From Agelas oroides (lineage: Eukaryota; Porifera; Demospongiae; Agelasida; Agelasidae), in contig OX422183.1 in the NCBI GenBank assembly GCA_949130485.1, positions 16,636,420-16,700,419 on the forward strand: DNA of 64,000 nt. The letters are read 5' to 3'. The stretch's first letter is position 1. Each line of letters starts with the position of its first letter. Below, in pieces: positions 36,801-45,800 of this stretch. A program made the translations under genes and the position numbers. The notes under the pieces are model-generated. The model was not told the origin of the DNA. It saw nothing but the letters and a program-made list of their open reading frames with translations, and ran no database searches.

Positions 36801-39800
36801 CATGCACGTGGTGTGTGTAAGTGGCGGCTGAGCGGGTTCTGTGTCTGTGCAATTGCTGTATAACGATTTGACGCAATGAATCTATTCGGTTGTATGAAGC
36901 AGTAAGAGGATAGACCAGACCTGATTTGCATTAGCGTTGTTCCCAGGCCTTCCCATCGTCCAGTTTTTGATCTCTTCTAGCACATAAAAACTGGAAGCGA
37001 TCAAAAATGGACGGTGGGAAGGCCTGGTAACAAGGCTAATTTGCAGCACATGCAGTGGAAGTCAAGTTCTCCCTCGATGTTGTCTTGGTTTCTCTCTCCT
37101 CGTGCTGAACTCTATTTAAAGCAGTGACTTTTAATCAGATTACAAACCACTTAGTGTTTACACGATGAATACAATCAAGCCAGCTTAACGCCTCTTGTGT
37201 AAACGCATCGCATGCACATTCACAAAAAAGGTAGCAGCTACGTATAGCGAATAACATGATGCAACAGTTAGGCAGTAAAAAAAGGAGCTTTGTACACAGT
37301 TGCACATCATATAGTTCCCTTATAATTAATTGGTAACCTAACTTGCGCACTACACTGTATGTAGTACACCCTCCAAGCAAAACTGTCCATTCCAGCTACT
37401 ATACCTACGTAAATGCTCCAGAATAATGCAACAATTCTTCGATGATGCAGACTGTTACCATGAAAGTTATGTTTTAACCACTCAAATTTGCTTCACAGGG
37501 AATGTAATGCAGTGTGGCTTTTAAAAGCAGGCAAACTGAAAATGCCATAATTTTAGTGTGAGGGTCTTTAGTACCGATGTTACTAGCTATGAATCAATTT
37601 TATGACCAACTATGTATATGTCTTTATTTTGACACACATGAGGTGATTGGGAAGGTTGTAGAAATCCTAGAGGAAACTGAGCTATGGAAACAATGTGTAC
37701 CATGGAAGGCTAAGATTATTCACACATGCTGTATAACCACAGTCATTTCCTGACCCAGAAAGATAGAATCTGTGGACTGGTTAGTATCGTTCCTGGGCCT
37801 TCACTGCTTCCAATATGACTATGCAAATACAGAGGGGAAAGCTGTCATGTGCAGTGATGTCATGCATCATTAGCTGGACAGAAAGTAAACATGCATCTAA
37901 CGTCAGACTCTGTCCTAGGACTGGAAGCCTGAACATTCATAAGGTAGTGTATATACAGCTCATTGTTTGGTATCAGGACTGATCAATGCAGAATTACAAC
38001 ACATAAGACACTGCTCCCCAGGTGTCTACTTTCTGACTGCCTAATGTGATGTGATCTCCTAGGCCTCTCCCTCTCTGTATTTGAAAGGCTTGCTTCTTTA
38101 TTACACACAATTCACCAAGTAGTCTTCTACGTATTAGCAGCTGGATGTATCGATATATGGCAAAGGTGCATGCAGTATGTACACATAATTATGGTCCAAT
38201 TTGAATGCTGATTTAGTGTCCAAATGTGTATGTTTTACTGTTTGCACAACTATCAAGACGTACGTATACTCCCTTATAAAATCAAGTTTCCTGACCTTTT
38301 TCTTCTTCTTCCTGTAGCAAGCAATACACACAGCAACAAAAATTGCACCAGCAACAGCACCAACAACAGCACTGCCAATAGCAGCACCAACAAGTGCACC
38401 AACAATAGTAGCAGCATATGCTAGAAAAGGGTTATGATGTGTGATTTTATGATAAATAAAACTGATAAAGATTGGGTGATACAATATACATAAGCACATA
38501 CAAACATTATGGAATGAGTATGATATTCAGAACAAGATTTACTGCTTGCACTACCAAGGTCTCTCTAGCTGCAGTTGGCACCAGCAACATGATCGAGTGT
38601 TGCCCAGAAGAGGGAGGACATTATGTCACATTGTAGCAACATTACAATCACAGGGGACAATTCTAACTGCCAAACATCTTCAGCTTTGCTGAAAAGCATG
38701 CATGCCCATTGTGTCCTAAAATTGCTGAAATTTAATTATGAATTATTAGGCTATGTTGAACGCAAAGATCAGAAAGGGCTGATGCTGGCGACTGTCTCAG
38801 TTTTGTTTACACAAGTTGCACAAAACTCTTAAATTTCTCAGCCAGTGTAAGGTTGTCATGCAATTTCTCTATACAACATTGTAAATTTACAGAACATGGT
38901 ACATGTACAACGCAAATAAATAAATGGCAAATACGTATCATACTTGGAGTTTCAGGTGGTGGATCAGTAGTGGCTCTAGGTTCACACACTGCAAATAATG
39001 AAAACAAACAAATGCAACACTCAAAGTTAGTCCTGTTCCAAAAATCTTTCTGCCTCAATTTTTACAGTAATGCAAACACTAACATGGCATGGTACACTTA
39101 TTTTTTGTACTAGATAACCAGATCAATAAAGACAAGATGAAACTTGATTTGCGTATACAGTGGAACCCTGCCTTAAGAACACACCCTGAAAAGCGGCCAT
39201 GTATGATACTGTGGACACTTCGTTTGGTCCTGAATGCATTTACATGTTTGTGCACAATCAAAACCCCTGAATGTGGAAACTCCTGTTTTCCGTAAAGCAC
39301 CTGAAATCCGGATTATCGTTTACCGCTTCTATAAAATTGTGTGCACATCTCGAGGAGTCAGCAAATCACTACGAATAGACTGAGGCAGTTTCCAGAAGTC
39401 AGCTTGTCATTCATTTGGTATTGGTCATCTTTCTGTTTATACGTACTACAGTAACCTACGTAACATAGGATTCGACAATTAAGCTGTCAGTATAGCTTAA
39501 CCAGTCACCGCAAAGGAACAACTAAGCAGAAGTACGTAGGAAACAACGGCTAGAACATGGTCAAAAAAGTCATGTGATTATTACACAAACCACAAAACCA
39601 CATGCGGCGTGCGTATGCAAAACAGTGCGCACACAAGAAAAACGGGTCCAGGCGTTAAGTCCCCTGAGTGTATTAACTGTTGCTAATCATTCTCAACCTC
39701 GTATGGCAACAAAAGTGCATTACCATGCCCACCGGAAGTATACTGGAAGCCCCTGAAATACAGATACCTCCATATTACGGACACACAGCGGTGGTCCCAA

Positions 39801-42800
39801 CGGTGTCTGCTTTATAGGAGCTCCACTGTATATGAAGCCCTAAGCTATATGCATGGTACGTAGCTGCATTTGTGGGCGTGCACCACTAATATCAAATATA
39901 TCGTCAAAGATGGACAGAAGACGACAGTTGCTCGCTACCAAACTTGCTATACAAATTCAACTGAAGGTACTAACTAGCAGTGTACCAGCTCACTCCTACA
40001 GTATTCCTGCATGAATCTTAAATACTGGATAGTGGTGAGGCACTACGCACACTACAGAAGCACCACCACCAACAAGCTTACATTCCAGAAATTTTTGGTA
40101 TTAATTTTTCTGATGGTAAGCAATCCTTCGAGTCATGTCTGATTGTTTTGTTTGGCGTTCTTCTGTTCTGGCTTGACACAAACAGTTCTCATGTCCACGG
40201 TCAGCAGTAGACAATACAAAGGTCACTTGCAGTTAAAGCGCTCAACCGCTGAACATACTTCTCTGTCCTATGTATAGCTTTGAGGCCACAGAACACATTC
40301 ACAGTGATACAACAACAATATAGTTGTAGAGCACGATGCAGAAAGCCACAATATATACCTCGCTCACATTGTATGGTTATGCCAATTTCTTTTAGTCACA
40401 TGTGATCTTTACATTGAGATTACATTAAAATTGAATCCCATGCCTTAATTGCCCTGAGAAAGTAGGGGGTAATCTAGTGAAGCAGAGTCGTGCAGACACA
40501 ATGTACAAGTCATGGGGGTAAGTGCTCAATACATCCCAGTGTGATTAAAAGGAGTGGAAACATTGCTCATCTACTCATCTACATACATGTGGCAAAATAG
40601 TACAAGAATTGAGTCAGGAATCACCTAAAGCTCTCAGGATGAAAATCTGAATATTCACTTCTGTTTTATAAGTATCACTTATCAAATTTGTATACCTGGA
40701 TGAATTGAAAGTGTAGTGCTGTCAGATCCACAATCATTTGACACTGTCAGCGATGCAGTATACTCCAAACCATCCATCAGAGTGATGTTCAGAATTCTCT
40801 CCCCTGGGCTAAGAAACATGGGACACTCTTCCAGTGCACAGCCATCAGAGGATGACACATTCAGCTTGTAGGTCAGTGGGGCTACATCTTGTATTTCCTC
40901 AATCTCAATTGTAACTGAAACATTTGGACAGCTTTCCTGACTATTTGAAAAATAATGTTGCAGTGACCTTTCTGTAACTGGTGGTGTATCTGTATATAGG
41001 AATAATGTAAAAAAAACTTACCTACATATATGTACATACGTACATACGTAGTAGTTTTAACTCTCTAGCTCATGAATAGTCACTATTCTCAAAGTGAATT
41101 GCAATGCAGTTTGGAAATGAGAATGCACACAAGACAGATACGTATGTAGATATTTCAGACAAGATGAAAAAAAGGTCCAGCCATGGCCTGACCAGCTTTA
41201 CTGGTTCCAGCATGTATACCTGACAGTATATTGACACCATATATATTATACTAGGCTATGCCTGGTCCTGATCATCACGAGAAAAGTTGCAACTTTCTGG
41301 AAGAGGGCTCACATAAGTAAGGGAAGCTGTCAAGGTTGGTCTCACCCAGCAATCTTTGTAGCTAAATGTGCAATATTACCAATAGTGGTCCATTTGGCTG
41401 CATGGTAAATAGATTCATGCTGTTTTAGCTATCCACTGGGTAGATTCACTCAGAAACATACCTAACTAAGCAAGATGGTGAACTTTCGCTGCTCCGTATG
41501 TAGTTTAATTCTTCCACCCATTGCAATTTTCAATGCTCACAAACATGGCTTCTACATTATACAATGTACAAGACAAAAAGAAACTCCTAGAAGTTTTGCA
41601 CATAGTGACAATAACTTCTCACTGTCTTTGTGCAGCAATCATCACTTAACATGCTGCCCATACCCATGACTTTGTGTGGAGCCAAAGTTTGAACTTTACC
41701 CATATATATATATTCATAGACTGCTGGATACTTAAGATGAACAATAGTAGAGGCTACACAATTTGTTTACCAGCTAAACATGTCATAGCTCGTAGCCAGG
41801 TGTTTTTGTTTTGTAAGCTATATAATGCATATGAGGTAGGCAGCTTTGCGTAGACAGACGTAGCTAATGCAGCATGCACAGTGAGTTACATTGCCATGCT
41901 CACACCGTCACAGTGACATCACGAGTGCCATTCAGTGCCATCAGGCTTGGACTTCAAAGCCGGTGGTGGCTCTATTTTCTGTCAAATTGTTTGCTTTGAG
42001 GGCATTGAGTCGCTATAAACATGACATGGGAGCTCTTTTGTAGTTAAATGCATAAACACTCAAAAGAGCGCCCACCCCCTCTTTGATGGATTTGTAAGAT
42101 GCATAAGCACTCTTTTGCGAGACTAGAGTACTATGAAATATTCACCACTTCACCCTTGTTTCTATAGTAGTAGGTAAGCATTATTTTCCATATACTGACA
42201 GAAAGTTGTCAATTCTGTTTCATATACAGTAAACCATCAATATTCGGACACCTGTGATAATTGGACGTTTGTAAACGGAGGATAAGCCACACAGTTACTC
42301 TGCCACAAAAAGGAAGGTGAAGTCCACCGTAGCACCCAAGGCAGCTACAGTGACCGATATCAGGCGTGCAGCAGCAGGGTCATGCGGCTCCCCAACAGTG
42401 CGGAAATCCTGCTGAGAGTAACTTAAGAAAAGGAACAGGAAGCGGAATCCAAAAATACATCAGTTTAGCCAATTATCGAATGTTTCAGATTGTTACTCTA
42501 ATCAACTCTAGTGCAAGGGGGAATTGACACTCAAGTTCCTTGTTTACAGTGCAATGTTTTTGGCAATGTTTTAATATTCTCAGTTACATGTATAGTATAA
42601 ACACTATAACAAGTGCAATCACAACCTCATAATTTGAAAACAGTACCCACAGTTAATTATTGTTCATGCAAGTCCAAGCTTGTAACCGTGGCATGTACAG
42701 GTAGTTTGGACTCCATACCCAACAGTACAGGCCGGCTTTAATCCACCTTGCTTTCAATGTTCCAGAGCTTCATTCTAGCTTTTGAAAGCATGGAGTACAC

Positions 42801-45800
42801 TATTCTTATAAACTGTCAAGGCCTACGTAGTGTCTTACAGTGAAACAAACAGTGGAAACAAGGCTGTACTAGTGATGGAAAGCTGACAAGGGGCCTGGGA
42901 ATGATTTATGATATAGCAGTCAGCTGTACCTTACCTATGCAGTGTCAATAGCATTGTGCATCATCCTCTGTCTTGGGGGCAGAATCGCATGCGCTAGCTA
43001 TAGTCTCACTCTCAGACCAAATGCAGCAATGGAACAAGACAATGTGTACGTATGTGTACAAAATCACGAAATGGCAATGGACAGCAGCTGCAGGTGTCTA
43101 GAGCTTACCATGTTTTCAGTATAATATCATTGATAATTTCTCTACCTCTTCCAAATATTACTTTGATAGAGAAGGCAAAGTTATACACAACATTACACTT
43201 GCCTGTAACATTGACAGTGTGTTCAGCTTCAGTGCTAGGGCAAAGTGACAGTTGATCTCCACATACAACTGTTACACTGTCCATGGATCTAGCCGGAGTG
43301 AATGTAAGGACTGAGCGGAGGTTTGAAGAACTTTGTGCAACAGGAACCAGGTGGGAATGATAGGAACCTCTTGTTCTTGTTTCTCCTTCATCATCACCCA
43401 TTGTATAACCAAGAGGCCTGTTACAAGGAATGTCAGGTTCAGAAACCCACTGTAAGCTAATTCCATTTATCACTTCACAACTGAATTCTATTTCTTCACT
43501 ATGACAGACATAGGGTGGGTCCCGTGTACTAGTTAAACTCAGGACAACAGACGTCCTCATGCCAGCAGGCGTCCTTTCACATGAATTTGGAGCACATCCA
43601 CCATGAATGTGTACTGCAGGAACAAAAAAAAGAACACCTTAAACAACACAATACGGGTATACAGGGTATATAATGACATCTCCCCCTCCTCCTACCACAC
43701 ATGCAGCATATGTACATCCTTCCTGTGGGTAACATTACTTTCAACACCATGCACAAGGAACTACAAAAGGCTCTTCTCCACATGCTTCATTTGCTCTGTA
43801 GCTTATACAGCTATACATACATGTAGTCACTGACACTGCAATCACCAAGATGAACAACATGTTACAGGGGTATCACACTGAATTATGAAGCCCAGCTATG
43901 CTACCATAAGGGTGATAGAAGTTCAAACTTACAGCTAGGCAGATGAAATACTAGTGTACGGGAAGTGTTGTCATGGACAGCTTAGTACGTGTTCTTCAAA
44001 CGGGCAAGTGGAAAACGCTGAAGTGCGGAAACCAAAGTACGGAAATGGAAGTACTGAAACTGAAATACGGAAGTGAAAAGCTGCCTATCGGTGTTTAGTG
44101 CCTTACTGACTCCAAATGTGTGTTGAGGACATGCAGCCAAAGATTGACCATTTCCCAGCGATGTGAGAGCTGGATCTTGGGCTCTAGGACTGCAGCGAGT
44201 GTTGCTATCACAAAGCATGTGACTGCCAGTGAGTGTGGCCGATCCAAACTGAGACTAACGGTGAGTAGGCCAATCATGTGGGCTCTATGCTCCTGATGTT
44301 CTCTGACAATGATGCGGATGTAGGTGTTGTCATAGTTTTGAAACTACTCCAGAGACACTAGCAAATAGTCACCGTAGTCTCAAATTGAGACCACGACAAG
44401 ACTATACTCACCGTGTCATGCTAAACAACCTTGTTACTGCTCACTGGAGTCCAATGTGTCAGCACTCACTGAGACAGTCACCTTTGGCTATAAGGCACAG
44501 TCGTGAGTCAGTATGTATATATATCAGAGAGTCAGTAGACTCTCTATGTAGGGATGGCGCGGATGCGCAATATATGCAATACTTAAGCAAAAGCCGTATA
44601 ACTTCACCACAAACACGCTAAAAGCTTATTTAAGTGCCCAGGCTTCCTCCTTGAGTGTCCTTGTGATCAGCAAAGTTCATATAAGTGGCCAAAAGCCACA
44701 CGGAAGACAGCTAAACACAAAAGTATGCGGTCATGAAAGTGCCATTTTTCGTATTCTTCTTTCTTTCTGGTTAAGACCACTATGTTCAACAATGATATCT
44801 CGAAAACGGTTTAAGTGCTCACCGTCATTTTAGCACGAAACTGATTCTTATCACAGCGCGGAGTTCTACGACCACTCAGCGTCTTCATAGTTTCAAATTC
44901 ACCCGGGTCAATAAAAGCTATTCACAACACTCTGTGGTTGCTGTCCGTTGTGAAGGACGCCGTTTTCTAATTTTGTACGCATGTCTCGTTCCCAGGCCAA
45001 ATACCACGCTCATTGGTCTGGGAGCGAGACTAGTACACAAACAAAATCGCGAGTTGACCACGTGCACGGCTGGCACGGTCTCTTCCCGTAGTAGTGGGCA
45101 TGGTTTATGAACACCACATACAGGTAAGGCGCTGCATTCAGCTGCCAACTTATAGCTACACTAAATAAAGTAGCTACTCATAGCTTTAGTAAACTGTGAT
45201 GCTAAGATGGTCAGTTGTCAGTATAGTTTTCTGTGCTGCAGCGGTCAGTTGTCATGTGATTGAAAATTCAGGAGATTGGTTTCAAAAAGTTTGGTACGGA
45301 GCTCCAGAGAGTGGTTGGCCTTCATCAGATTCTAGCTGGCAATGGTGTTACATGCTTGGAACCACTGCAAAATTGTTGTTTCAAGTTCTGGGGTTGTAGT
45401 TACACTTGAAAGAAATATTCTTTTCTTAGGCTTAGGCCTAACTGTAACTGAGATTAACATCAAAAAAAAAGTACAGAAACAAGACTTAAAAAACATTAAA
45501 AATGTAAAAGTTATAGGGATGGTATGCCAAAAAGTATGCAAAGAAGGTAGGGATGATATAATAGTGAAGATAAATCCCTATCCCTACATCTTTTTACATT
45601 ACAGTTGCAAACTAATGTGAAAACGATGCAGGGATGAGGCTTTGTAAATTTACCTTCACTATTATATCATCCCTACCTTGTTTGCATACTTTTTGGCATG
45701 CCATCCCTACATCTTTTTACATTTTTAATGTTTTTTAAGTCTTGTATATATATATAGACAATTTCCCATTTCGTCCCAATTAGTTGACTCGTCAGTACCT

